A DNA stretch of 64,000 bases, taken from the NCBI RefSeq assembly GCF_018760785.1, contig NZ_JAHHZO010000003.1:434001-498000 (forward strand), in the 5' to 3' direction. The notes below the pieces were generated by a model. The model saw nothing but the letters and a program-made list of their open reading frames with translations, was not told where the DNA came from and did not search any database. The stretch comes from Rhizobium sp. CSW-27. GTDB lineage: Bacteria > Pseudomonadota > Alphaproteobacteria > Rhizobiales > Rhizobiaceae. This document shows, one piece after another, positions 51,611 to 59,880 of the stretch. How positions within the stretch are numbered: position 1 is the stretch's first letter; the number at the start of each line of letters is the position of its first letter. The translations under genes were made by a program, and so were the position numbers.

Positions 51611-52591
51611 TCAATCGGCCAGATTGTCGACCATCTTGTCTGCCGTGACGGGTTCGGGGAGCATGCCGGTCTTGTGCATGGAGTCGAGCAGCTTCTGGAC
51701 GTCGGCCGTTGAAATTGCCATCGTCGGCTTGACGATCGGCAGCTTGAACGTTCTGGCTGTCTCCGCCGTCAGACCGAGAAATTCCACCGCTGCGGCCTCT
51801 ACCTTCGCGGGGTCCGACAGCAATTCCTTGCGCGCGGCGTCCGTCACTGCAGCAAATTTCTTCAGAACTTCGCGGTTTGCGGCCAGATATTCGTCTGAAG
51901 CGAAGATAACATCAAGAATAACGGGTTCCTTCTCATCGGCAAGCATGCCATCGGCAATAACGGTGGCGCCGATATTCGCATTGGCGTTGATCGCTGCAAA
52001 GAAGGGATTCACGGTACAGGCCGCATCAATGCCACCCTGTTCGAGTGCAGCCTCCTGCTGCGTGAAGGGCAGCACGACCGGCTGGACTTCGTCGAAGGAA
52101 ATGCCGGCCTTCTGCAGGTGATCACGCCAAGTCAGCTCGCAAAGGCCGCCATTGGCGTTGAAGGAGATCTTCTTGCCCTTGAGGTCGGCGAGCGTCTTGA
52201 CGCCAGACGCCTTGGAGGCGATGAGCCACTGGAATTTCTTGTCGGGATCAACTTCATGCGCCAAGGCAAGGATCATCTTGACGTTGACGCCATTGAGCCG
52301 CGCGTTGATCGGCGGCACCGGCGCGGCGTAGCCGATATCGGCCTCGCCGGCGGCAATTGCAGCCACCACGGCCGGACCACCCTGCACTTCTGTCAGTTCA
52401 AGATCGATGCCCGCCTTTTCGTAAGCGCCGTCCTTCTTCGCCGCCATGATCGGCAGCATGCTGTCGGCGAGGACATAGGCGAAGCGAACCTTGACATTTG
52501 CGGCATGCGCGCCGACGACGGTCGCTGCCAAAACCACGCTGACGCAGCAGGCGCTGCGGGCCACTTTACTGAACATGTTAAGTATATACAT
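51611..52591 (-). CDS. Taurine/sulfonate-type ABC importer binding protein
   Basis: A 326-residue SsuA/TauA/NMT1-like binding protein. A Sec signal peptide (CCVSVVLAATVVGAHAANVKV) ends near residue 31. The mature protein shows VRFAYVLADSMLPIMAAKKDGAYEKAGIDLELTEVQGG and the ligand-site sequence GEADIGYAAPVPPINARLNG. The start at 52591 is preceded by GGGGAAT. The start codon itself lies inside a palindromic, operator-like sequence. The ligand is inferred, from the downstream sulfatase-family gene, to be a sulfonate, sulfate ester or phosphonate. Confidence 0.9.
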   Translation of the reverse strand: MYILNMFSKVARSACCVSVVLAATVVGAHAANVKVRFAYVLADSMLPIMAAKKDGAYEKAGIDLELTEVQGGPAVVAAIAAGEADIGYAAPVPPINARLNGVNVKMILALAHEVDPDKKFQWLIASKASGVKTLADLKGKKISFNANGGLCELTWRDHLQKAGISFDEVQPVVLPFTQQEAALEQGGIDAACTVNPFFAAINANANIGATVIADGMLADEKEPVILDVIFASDEYLAANREVLKKFAAVTDAARKELLSDPAKVEAAAVEFLGLTAETARTFKLPIVKPTMAISTADVQKLLDSMHKTGMLPEPVTADKMVDNLAD

Positions 52592-52593
52592 GT
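52571..52593. promoter_or_regulatory. Palindromic operator overlapping the binding-protein start
   Basis: Two ACATGT palindromes lie at 52573-52578 and 52588-52593, the first inside GAACATGTTAAG, similar to the hpaR palindrome. The second includes the start codon of the binding-protein gene. The divergent MarR-family gene begins 85 bp away. A role in repression of the importer operon is inferred. Confidence 0.5.
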
Positions 52594-52675
52594 AACATTC
52601 CCCTGAACCGCCTTGCGATCATCACGCCTTCGTGCGACCTAGCGATGGTGATAAGTCTGGGAGAAATACTTGACA

Positions 52676-53176
52676 ATGTCAAACAAAAAAATGAGTGCTG
52701 AACCGATCGAAAAGTTCGACCCGACGCCATCGCCATGGGCCGAACCCCGGGACATCCGCGACCTCTTCTCGTATCGGCTGGCCTACCTTGTTCGGCTCAA
52801 CGACCGGCATGCGCAGACCGTACTCATCGAACAGTATGGTATCACACTGGGGGAATGGCGGACGCTTGCGACGATCCGCTGTCTCGGCACGCCCTCGCTG
52901 CGTCACCTTGCGCGCACCACCCAGCAGGACGAAGGCCTTCTCAGCCGCTACGTGACCGGTCTCATCAAGCGGGCGTTGCTGGAAAAGAGAACCAGCGCCG
53001 AAGACCAGCGGGTCGTTGAACTCAGCCTGACGGAAAAGGGCGAGGCGCTGCATGGCGAGGTGATGATTTTTGCCTGGAAGCTTAACCAGGAAATGTTTAC
53101 CGATCTGAGCGCCAAGGAGCAGACCCATCTGCTTCTCCTGCTCGACAAGCTCTTCCAGAAGGTCGCCAAGTTCTGA
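52676..53176 (+). CDS. MarR-family transcriptional regulator
   Basis: A 166-residue winged-helix regulator. The helix-turn-helix spans about residues 63-100 (PSLRHLARTTQQDEGLLSRYVTGLIKRALL) with the wing EKRTSAEDQRVVELSLTEKGEAL. The ATG at 52676 is preferred to an in-frame TTG at 52670; a GGGAGAA site lies upstream of both. It is divergent from the sulfonate-type importer and sulfatase-family operon, which it probably controls, with palindromes in the 84-bp gap. Confidence 0.88.
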   Translation: MSNKKMSAEPIEKFDPTPSPWAEPRDIRDLFSYRLAYLVRLNDRHAQTVLIEQYGITLGEWRTLATIRCLGTPSLRHLARTTQQDEGLLSRYVTGLIKRALLEKRTSAEDQRVVELSLTEKGEALHGEVMIFAWKLNQEMFTDLSAKEQTHLLLLLDKLFQKVAKF

Positions 53177-53277
53177 AACTGCGTTAGCAGATCTGGGCAA
53201 GGCTGATCGGGAGTCTGCCTCGAAATGATGTCTTTAATTTCAATAGTTTAAAATCCATTCAGATCTGCGAAGATCAG

Positions 53278-54107
53278 ATGGAGTTCACGATGGCCTGGAC
53301 TGAAATCACCCGTCGGCACTATGCCCGGCGGACGGCACGCTATGCAAGCGGCACGACAGATCGGGAATGGGGGCTGATTGAGCCTTTCCCCCCCCCGATC
53401 CCCCGCCGCCTGGGTCGCCCTCGCACCACGGATTTGCGCGAGATCTTCAACGCTCTGCCTTACATCGCCACGACCGGTTGCCAGTGGCGCATGCTGCCGA
53501 AGGATTTTCACCCTGTTCGACTGTCCAGCGTCATTTCTATGAATGGCGGGCGCTGGGACTTTTGGCGCGCATCGACCACCATCTGGTGATGGAGGCCAGT
53601 GAACTGGAGGGTAGAAAGGCAAGTTCGACGGCCGGCGTGCTCGATAGACAGAGCGTCAAAACCACGGAAAGCGGCGGCATACGAGGCTATGATGCGGGCA
53701 AGAAAACCCAAGGGCGCAAGCGCCATGTCATCGTCGGTACCCTTGATCTGATGGTCGGTCTCATGGTTCACAGCGCCGACACCCGGGATCGCGATGGCGC
53801 TCCCGATCTCCTGAAATCCATCCGCCACAGGTGCCTACGGTTGATGCATGTCTTTGCCGATGGCGGCTATGCGGGCGACAAGCTGAAGCGGCGGCTGAAG
53901 AAGATCCGTCGCTGGACAGTCGAGATCATCAAGCGCTCCGACAAGGCAAAAGGCTTTGAGGTTCTGACGCATTGATGGGTGGCCTTGCGGACCTTCGCAT
54001 GGCTCGGCAGATGCCGAAGATTGGCCAAGGATGGCGAGCGCTCCATCGCATCAGCCGTGGCTTGGATCTGTCAAAGAATCCGCGCCTTCACAAACAAACC
54101 GGCTTGA
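53278..54107 (+). pseudogene. Degenerate IS5-family transposase
   Basis: The N-terminal frame (53278-53589) and the C-terminal frame (53478-53975 and beyond) together make an IS5-group transposase. ORF A has DREWGLIEPFPPPIPRRLGRPRTTDLREIFNALPY and GCQWRMLPKDF. A -1 shift on TTTT at 53506-53509 continues as FSPCSTVQRHFYEWRALGLL. Catalytic Asp regions are LDRQSVKTTE and HVFADGGYAGD. The in-frame TGA at 53973-53975 (CGA expected) interrupts the protein, after which WVALRTFAWLGRCRRLAKDGER continues, with Leu where the catalytic Glu is expected (VVERTFAW). The -1 shift could be programmed, but the stop and lost Glu mark the element as dead. Its terminal repeats were not found. Confidence 0.82.
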
Positions 54108-54141
54108 CTGTTCGTAAATTTGAATCCCTACTTTGATTGCA

Positions 54142-54175
54142 AAACAGGCAGGCCTGTTTCTTAATCGGTTCCGAT
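54142..54175. promoter_or_regulatory. Two palindromes upstream of the TetR-led operon
   Basis: AAACAGG-CAGG-CCTGTTT (54142-54159) and ATCGG-TT-CCGAT (54164-54175) are perfect inverted repeats just before the TetR-family gene. They lie where an autoregulated promoter is expected. With the GTG start at 54210 the second site is 34 bp upstream. The TetR protein is the best candidate to bind one of them. Confidence 0.5.
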
Positions 54176-54209
54176 AATTTTAATGCCGGCAACCGAACGG
54201 AGTGAACTC

Positions 54210-54881
54210 GTGGCAGCAGGAAAGAAGACAGCACGGACGCAGGAAGAACGCAGCGCGGAAACGCTTGCGCGCATTCGGCAGGCGACAATCGAGGTGCTGT
54301 ACAAGAAGGGATTTTCGCGCACCTCGACGGTGGAGATTGCGGCGGTCGCCGGCCTGTCTCGGGGCGCGATGACGCATCATTTTGCCAGCAAGGAAGACAT
54401 TCTCACCGACGCGATCGCCTCGATGCTGGACGAGGTCAACGAGAAACTCTTCGCTTTCGCGGAGGAGTTCGGGCACCGCGGCGGATCGACGGACGAGATC
54501 GTCGACTACATCTGGCAGTTCATGTCGGATCGGCTGTTCTACGTGACCATGGAATATCTCCCGGAGACCCGCCACAACGCCGATTTCAAGGCCCGCCTTG
54601 TGCCGGTGGTCAAGCGGTTCCATGCGGGCCTCGACGCCATCTGGTCGGCTCTTGCCCGCCGGAAGGGGACACCGGAAGACCATACCCGGCTGGTGATGAA
54701 CACGACTATGTGCGTGGTCCGCGGCATGATCGCCCAGACGATCCTGCGCGACGACCAGGAGTATTACGCCCAGATGCTGGCATTCTGGAAATCTGAGGTC
54801 CGCCGCCTGTTTCCCTCGCCGGACACGCCGCCCGGCGAGTCGCAAACAAACACCAATCCTGCGATCGGAGCCTTTCAATGA
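54210..54881 (+). CDS. TetR-family transcriptional regulator
   Basis: A regulator of about 223 residues. The helix-turn-helix spans about residues 18-63 (ATIEVLYKKGFSRTSTVEIAAVAGLSRGAMTHHFASKEDIL). The start is placed at the GTG at 54210, which has a GGAG site 7 nt upstream; the in-frame ATG at 54183 has none. The ligand domain is unassigned (YLPETRHNADFKARL region). It overlaps the LivG-type gene by 4 bp, so it is cotranscribed with the importer it presumably controls. Confidence 0.88.
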   Translation: MAAGKKTARTQEERSAETLARIRQATIEVLYKKGFSRTSTVEIAAVAGLSRGAMTHHFASKEDILTDAIASMLDEVNEKLFAFAEEFGHRGGSTDEIVDYIWQFMSDRLFYVTMEYLPETRHNADFKARLVPVVKRFHAGLDAIWSALARRKGTPEDHTRLVMNTTMCVVRGMIAQTILRDDQEYYAQMLAFWKSEVRRLFPSPDTPPGESQTNTNPAIGAFQ

Positions 54882-55642
54882 TACCGCTTCTGTCCGTGCG
54901 CAGGATGACGCGATCCTTCTATGGCGTTCAGGTCTTGACCGGCGTCGATCTGGATATCCCGGAAGGCAGTGTCACGGGGCTTATCGGCCCGAATGGTGCG
55001 GGCAAATCGACCTTCTTCAATGTTCTGTCGGGCCTTTACCCGCCAGATGGCGGGCGGGTGCTGCTGGCCGGGCAGGATGTGACCGGCGCCAAGCCGGCGC
55101 AACTCGTCAAGGCCGGAATGGTGCGCAGCTTTCAACTGGCGCGTGGCTTTCCAAAGCTCAGCGTCTTCCAGCATCTGATGCTGTACGGGCAGGCGCAGCC
55201 CGGCGAAAGGTTGTGGGCTGCGATCACGGGCACCAAGGCGGCACGCCAGCGTGAAGAGGCGCTCTCGGAAGAGGCGCTGGCGGTCGCGCGGCGCCTGAGG
55301 CTTGACCATGTCATCGACAATCCGATCACGGCTCTTTCCGGAGGGCAGAAAAAGCTTGTGGAGATTGGGCGCGCATTGATGGCGCATCCCAAGCTCATTC
55401 TTCTGGATGAGCCGATGGCGGGCGTGAACCCCACTCTGACGGAAGAGATTGCCGCACATCTTCTGGCGCTCAATGCCGATGGCATCACGATCTGCCTGAT
55501 CGAGCATGACATGGCGCTGATCCGCCGCCTGTGCAACCCGGTGATTGTCATGGCCGAAGGCCGCAAGCTGGTGGAAGGAGGTTTCGATGAGGTTGCAGAA
55601 AACCGCGACGTTCAGGAAGCCTATCTCGGGAGGCGGCAATGA
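54878..55642 (+). CDS. Branched-chain-type ABC importer ATPase (LivG type), second system
   Basis: A 254-residue ATPase: Walker A GPNGAGKSTFF near residue 37, signature LSGGQKKLVEIGRALM near residue 152 and Walker B LILLDEPMAGVNPTLT. The signature is normal here, unlike in the first LivG-type protein. It overlaps TetR at its start and LivF at its end, each by 4 bp. It is the first importer gene of this operon. Confidence 0.92.
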   Translation: MIPLLSVRRMTRSFYGVQVLTGVDLDIPEGSVTGLIGPNGAGKSTFFNVLSGLYPPDGGRVLLAGQDVTGAKPAQLVKAGMVRSFQLARGFPKLSVFQHLMLYGQAQPGERLWAAITGTKAARQREEALSEEALAVARRLRLDHVIDNPITALSGGQKKLVEIGRALMAHPKLILLDEPMAGVNPTLTEEIAAHLLALNADGITICLIEHDMALIRRLCNPVIVMAEGRKLVEGGFDEVAENRDVQEAYLGRRQ

Positions 55643-56346
55643 CCATTCTTGATGTCCAGAAGGTCGTGGCCGGTTACGGAGCGGCTGAGGAAATCCTGAA
55701 GGAAGCCTCCATCACCGTCGATGCCGGGGAGATCGTGACGATCATAGGGCCGAACGGTGCGGGCAAATCCACCTTGCTCAAGCTGGTGGCCGGCCTAATG
55801 CCCGTGCGGCGCGGCACCGTGCAGTTTTGCGGGCGCGATGTCACCGGCCTTGATGCGTTGGGCCGCTCTGCCGCCGGGATTTCCTTCGTGCCACAGGAGC
55901 GCAATGTTTTCAGCACGTTGACGGTGGCCGACAATCTCCTGATCAGCGCCTATCACGACCGTGCCACAGCGGGTTCCCGTCGTGAGGCGATGTATGAGCG
56001 TTATCCGGTTCTGGCGGAAAAGCGCAAGGCGCTGGCGCGCACCCTGTCCGGCGGCCAAAGGCAGATCCTTGCCATGGCCATGGGCCTGATGAGTGCGCCG
56101 AAGATGCTTTTGCTCGACGAGCCGACGGCCGGGCTTTCACCCAAGGCGGCCGATGCGCTTTTCGATGCCGTGACAGCACTGAACCGCGAAGGCATGCCGA
56201 TCCTGATGGTCGAGCAGCACGCCGTCGAAGCGCTGGAAATCTCGACCCGTGGCTATGTGCTGGTGACCGGTCGCAACGCGGCAACCGGCACTGGGCCAAC
56301 TCTCGCGGCCGATCCGGAGATCCGCCGCCTGTTTCTGGGTGGCTGA
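55639..56346 (+). CDS. Branched-chain-type ABC importer ATPase (LivF type), second system
   Basis: A 235-residue ATPase: Walker A GPNGAGKSTLL near residue 38, signature LSGGQRQILAMAMGLM near residue 137 and Walker B MLLLDEPTAGLSPKAAD. A GGGAGG site precedes its ATG. Together with the LivG protein it should energise one or both of the permease pairs encoded downstream. Only one ATPase pair is visible for two permease sets. Confidence 0.92.
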   Translation: MTILDVQKVVAGYGAAEEILKEASITVDAGEIVTIIGPNGAGKSTLLKLVAGLMPVRRGTVQFCGRDVTGLDALGRSAAGISFVPQERNVFSTLTVADNLLISAYHDRATAGSRREAMYERYPVLAEKRKALARTLSGGQRQILAMAMGLMSAPKMLLLDEPTAGLSPKAADALFDAVTALNREGMPILMVEQHAVEALEISTRGYVLVTGRNAATGTGPTLAADPEIRRLFLGG

Positions 56347-56400
56347 CAGACTGAGCAAGGCATCCATACCCTAAACCATAACGACAAAGAGGAGAGCAGC

Positions 56401-57606
56401 ATGACGAATTTGACCCTAGATCGCCGTTCCTTCCTGGCAGCTTCAGCGGCTGTGGCCGGCGCGTCCTTTCTGCCTGGTTCCCTGCTTGCGCAGGGTGGGC
56501 CGATCCGCATCGGCACCCTCACGCCGCTCACCGGTGCCGGTGGCCCATATGGTCCGGTGATGGTGAAGGCCGTCAAGTCCGTGGTCGAGAAGGTCAATGC
56601 AGCCGGCGGCGTCAAGGGCCGCATGGTCGAAATCGTGTCAGAAGATGACCAGACCAATCCCGAAGCCGGTGTGCGCGCGGCCCGCAAGTTGATCGATGTC
56701 GACCGCGTCTCGGCGATCATCGGCACATGGGCTTCCTCTGTGACCACAGCCGTTGCGCCGCTGTGCTGGGAATCGAAAACCTTCCTGTGCACGGTCTCCG
56801 GTGCGGACGCCATTACCCTCCTGCCGCATCAGGGCTATCTCGTCCGCACGCAGCCGAACACCGCATTGCAGGGGCGCAAGTTCGGTGAATTCGCCGTGGA
56901 GCAGGGCGGCAAGAAGGTTTTCTATTTCTCGCCGCAGACGCCCTTTGCCGACAGCCAGTATGCGGCAATCGAGGCAGCGCTGAGCAAGGCTGGCGGTGAA
57001 AGCCGCAAATACATCTACGACGACAAAAAGCCTTCCTATCGTTCGGAAGTGGATGAGATGCTGCGCTATGCGCCGGATACGATCGTGCTCGGCGGTTATA
57101 CGCCGGATACCTCGGTGCTGCTCAAGGATATCTATCGCAGCGGCTTTTCCGGGACGAAGATCGCTTTCGGCTACTCGGTCAACCAGAAGCTTCTCGACAC
57201 CGTGCAGCCGGAGCTCGCCGAAGGGATCTTTACCATTTCGCCGTCGCCGGCTGCGGGCTCGGAAGCCTATAAGGCGCTGGTCTCGCTGATCGGCGTACCG
57301 TCGCCGGATCCCTACACGACGCAGATCTACGATCACATCAATCTCGTGCTTCTGGCCATTGCCGCGGCAGGCCAGGCTTCCGGCGAGGCGATCAAGGACC
57401 ATATCCGCGCCGTCTCCCAGTCTCCCGACGGCGTCAAGGTCAACAATGCCGTCGACGGCTTGAAACTGATCGCGGAAGGACGCGCAATCAATTACGATGG
57501 CGCGAGTGGCCCCTGCGACTTCACCGATATCGGCGACATCATCGATTGCCAGTTCCGCTATGATCAGGTGCAGGGCGGCAAACTCACCCTCGTGAAGATC
57601 GCCTGA
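56401..57606 (+). CDS. Branched-chain-type binding protein 1, Tat-exported
   Basis: A 401-residue type I periplasmic binding protein. The signal is of the twin-arginine type (LDRRSFLAASAAVAGASFLPG); an AGAGGAG site precedes the ATG. The mature protein begins PIRIGTLTPLTGAGGPYGPVMVKAVKSV, with NAAGGVKGRMVEIVSEDDQTNPEAGVRAARKLIDVD. It is clearly related to the binding protein encoded at 61208, so the operon holds two paralogous receptors. The ligand is unknown; the nearby amidohydrolase suggests a peptide- or amide-like compound (inference). Confidence 0.9.
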   Translation: MTNLTLDRRSFLAASAAVAGASFLPGSLLAQGGPIRIGTLTPLTGAGGPYGPVMVKAVKSVVEKVNAAGGVKGRMVEIVSEDDQTNPEAGVRAARKLIDVDRVSAIIGTWASSVTTAVAPLCWESKTFLCTVSGADAITLLPHQGYLVRTQPNTALQGRKFGEFAVEQGGKKVFYFSPQTPFADSQYAAIEAALSKAGGESRKYIYDDKKPSYRSEVDEMLRYAPDTIVLGGYTPDTSVLLKDIYRSGFSGTKIAFGYSVNQKLLDTVQPELAEGIFTISPSPAAGSEAYKALVSLIGVPSPDPYTTQIYDHINLVLLAIAAAGQASGEAIKDHIRAVSQSPDGVKVNNAVDGLKLIAEGRAINYDGASGPCDFTDIGDIIDCQFRYDQVQGGKLTLVKIA

Positions 57607-57608
57607 CC

Positions 57609-58475
57609 ATGCTGGTCGATCTGGCCCAGAACCTGCTCAACGGTCTGATGACGGGGATGCTCATCGCCATTCCCGCCATTGGCTTCTCCGCCATCTACGC
57701 GGTGCTGCGATATCCGAACTTCGCAATTGCCGCCTATGCGACGATCGGCGCCTTTGCCGGGTGGTGGTTGAATGCCACCTTCGGGCTTGGCATCGTCTGG
57801 ATCATTCTGATCGCATTCTGCGTGTCCGGGCTGGTCGGTGTCGCCGCCGAGCAGGTGACGCTTGCCCGACTGCGACCTGCCGGGGCGCTGACGGTCGCGA
57901 TTGCCTCCATCGCGCTCAACCTGATGCTGGAAAATGCCGTGCGCTTCCTCTTTGGCAATGATCTTCGCGGTTTCGACCTGCCCATCCAGCCGGATTGGCG
58001 CATCCTGGCGCTGCGGATTGGCCCGCAGCAGGTGCAGAACATGCTCCTGTCTCTCGCCATAATGGCCGCGCTCTTCCTCTTTCTGCGTTACTCGCCTTTC
58101 GGCAAGGCGATGCGCGCCGTGGCCGACAATGCGGATCTCGCGCGTTTGAAGGGCATCAATCCGACACGGATTGCGGTTGCCACCATCTTCATGGGTGCGG
58201 GGCTTGCCGGTGTCGGCGGCGTTCTGCTCGGGCTCGACACCTCTATTGATCCGATGACCGGTGCCCGAATCCTTCTGTCGGTGTTTGCCGCAGCCGTCCT
58301 TGGCGGGCTCGGCTCCATTCCGGGGGCGGTGGTCGGAGCGCTTCTGATCGGTATGGCCGAGGAAGTGTCGCTGCTCGCCTTTCCGGCCACCTACAAGACC
58401 GCGATCGGCTTTGTCGCCATCCTCCTGATGCTGACGCTTCGGCCCCGCGGTCTCCTGGGCGAAAGGGCTCTGTGA
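57609..58475 (+). CDS. Branched-chain-type ABC importer permease (LivH type), module 1
   Basis: A 288-residue LivH-family permease. The N-terminus has NLLNGLMTGMLIAIPAIGFSAIYAVLRYPNFAIAAYATIGAFAG, the usual first helices, and the coupling loop is GKAMRAVADNADLARLKGINPTRIAVATIF near residue 165. It starts 2 nt after binding protein 1 and shares a TGATG overlap with LivM. Confidence 0.9.
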   Translation: MLVDLAQNLLNGLMTGMLIAIPAIGFSAIYAVLRYPNFAIAAYATIGAFAGWWLNATFGLGIVWIILIAFCVSGLVGVAAEQVTLARLRPAGALTVAIASIALNLMLENAVRFLFGNDLRGFDLPIQPDWRILALRIGPQQVQNMLLSLAIMAALFLFLRYSPFGKAMRAVADNADLARLKGINPTRIAVATIFMGAGLAGVGGVLLGLDTSIDPMTGARILLSVFAAAVLGGLGSIPGAVVGALLIGMAEEVSLLAFPATYKTAIGFVAILLMLTLRPRGLLGERAL

Positions 58476-59380
58476 TGCTGTCCTATCTGCTTTTCACGCT
58501 CACCATCGGCGGCATCTATGCCTTGCTGGCGCTCAGCCTCAACCTCATCTGGGGCGGGGTCGGAATGGTCAACCTGGGACTTGCCGGCTTCTTTGCCGTC
58601 GGTGCCTATGCCACGGCCATCGTGACTGGTGCCGGCGCGCCCGTCATCGTAGGGCTGGGTTCGGCCCTTCTTGCCAGCGCCATTGTCGGTCTCCTCGTCA
58701 CCTATGGCACGTTGCGGCTGCGCGGCGACTATCTGGCGATCGTGACGCTTGGACTAGCGGAGGTCATCCGCCTGATTGCCTTGAACGAACGCTGGTTGAC
58801 GAATGGCGCTGACGGCATGTCCGGCATTGTCGCTCCCTTGCGCAGCACAGTTGGTTCCCAAGCTTTCAACCTCGGCTATCTTGTCTTTGTCAGCGCCGTC
58901 GTCATCCTGATGTGGCTTTTGCTGCGGCGTCTCGACCATTCCCCTTTCGGTCGGGCCATGAAGGCCGTGCGGGAAGATCAGGAATTGGCGGGTTTCGCCG
59001 GAAAACCGGTGCTGCGGCTCAAGTTGCAGGCCTTTGCGCTTTCGGCCGCCGTGGCCGGTCTGGCCGGTGCGCTTTACGGCCATTTCCAGTCCTATATCTC
59101 GCCGGATCATTTCCAGCCGCTGATCACCATCTATATCTTCCTGGCTGTCTCCGCGGGCGGCGTGGGCCGGCCGGCGGGCGCCGTCATCGGCGCCTATGCG
59201 GTGGTCGCGTTCCTTGAGGGCACCCGCTTCGTAGCCGAACTTCTGCCGGGGGTCGATCCGCTCCAGGCTGCCGCCTTGCGCGAAATGCTGGTCGGTGCGG
59301 CCCTTCTCCTGATCCTTCATCTGCGCCCGCAGGGTCTTCTGCCAGAGCGCATCCAACCTGCACGGAAAACCCGCCCATGA
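58475..59380 (+). CDS. Branched-chain-type ABC importer permease (LivM type), module 1
   Basis: A 301-residue LivM-family permease. GGIYALLALSLNLIWGGVGMVNLGLAGFFAVGAYATAI is the family N-terminus and GRAMKAVREDQELAGFAGKPVLRLKLQAFALSA near residue 165 the coupling loop. The ATG at 58475 follows directly after a GTG (58472) that could also start; the ATG is preferred. It overlaps the LivH stop by 1 nt and the GAF gene by 4 nt. Confidence 0.9.
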   Translation: MLSYLLFTLTIGGIYALLALSLNLIWGGVGMVNLGLAGFFAVGAYATAIVTGAGAPVIVGLGSALLASAIVGLLVTYGTLRLRGDYLAIVTLGLAEVIRLIALNERWLTNGADGMSGIVAPLRSTVGSQAFNLGYLVFVSAVVILMWLLLRRLDHSPFGRAMKAVREDQELAGFAGKPVLRLKLQAFALSAAVAGLAGALYGHFQSYISPDHFQPLITIYIFLAVSAGGVGRPAGAVIGAYAVVAFLEGTRFVAELLPGVDPLQAAALREMLVGAALLLILHLRPQGLLPERIQPARKTRP

Positions 59381-59862
59381 TGACCAATGATGCCATGCTG
59401 GCGCTGCTGCGCGAGCCGAGCCAGCCCACGTGCCTCTATCACGCGCTGGAAGCGGAAACCCAAAGGCGCATCGGCCATCGGCTTTTCACGCTGCTTTACG
59501 TCGATGGTGATGCAGTGGCCCGCGTCTATTCGAGCAGACCGGACGAGTATCCGGTATCTGGCCGCAAACATATGGACAAAACACCCTGGGGCGATCTGGT
59601 GCTCCGTCGCCGAGAGATCTTCCTCGGTGTCGATGATGAGGCCATTCGCTGGGCTTTCTTCGATCACGAGCAGATTGCCCGCATGGGGCTTGGCTGCGTC
59701 ATCAACATTCCAGTGATCTACGACGGGCAGACGATCGGTACGATGAACCTTCTGGATGTTGCGCATAGCTATACCGAGGAGCATGTCGCGCAGATTGCCG
59801 ATCTCGCTCCGCTGCTGATTCCCGCCTATCTCACAGCCCGCGCTGCGGGTCGCTCATCCTGA
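59377..59862 (+). CDS. Stand-alone GAF-domain protein
   Basis: A 161-residue protein made almost entirely of one GAF domain (residues 25-145). Typical features are HRLFTLLYVDGDAVARVYSS, the central VLRRREIFLGVDDEAIRWAF and LGCVINIPVIYDGQTIGTMNLLDVAHSYTEEHVAQIADLAPLL. There is no output domain, so it may act as a small-molecule sensor or ligand-binding partner. Its ATG overlaps the LivM gene by 4 nt and it is followed by an amidohydrolase gene, so it is part of the operon. A GAF protein inside an importer operon is unusual. Confidence 0.85.
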   Translation: MMTNDAMLALLREPSQPTCLYHALEAETQRRIGHRLFTLLYVDGDAVARVYSSRPDEYPVSGRKHMDKTPWGDLVLRRREIFLGVDDEAIRWAFFDHEQIARMGLGCVINIPVIYDGQTIGTMNLLDVAHSYTEEHVAQIADLAPLLIPAYLTARAAGRSS

Positions 59863-59880
59863 CACTTCGGAGTTTTTCTA

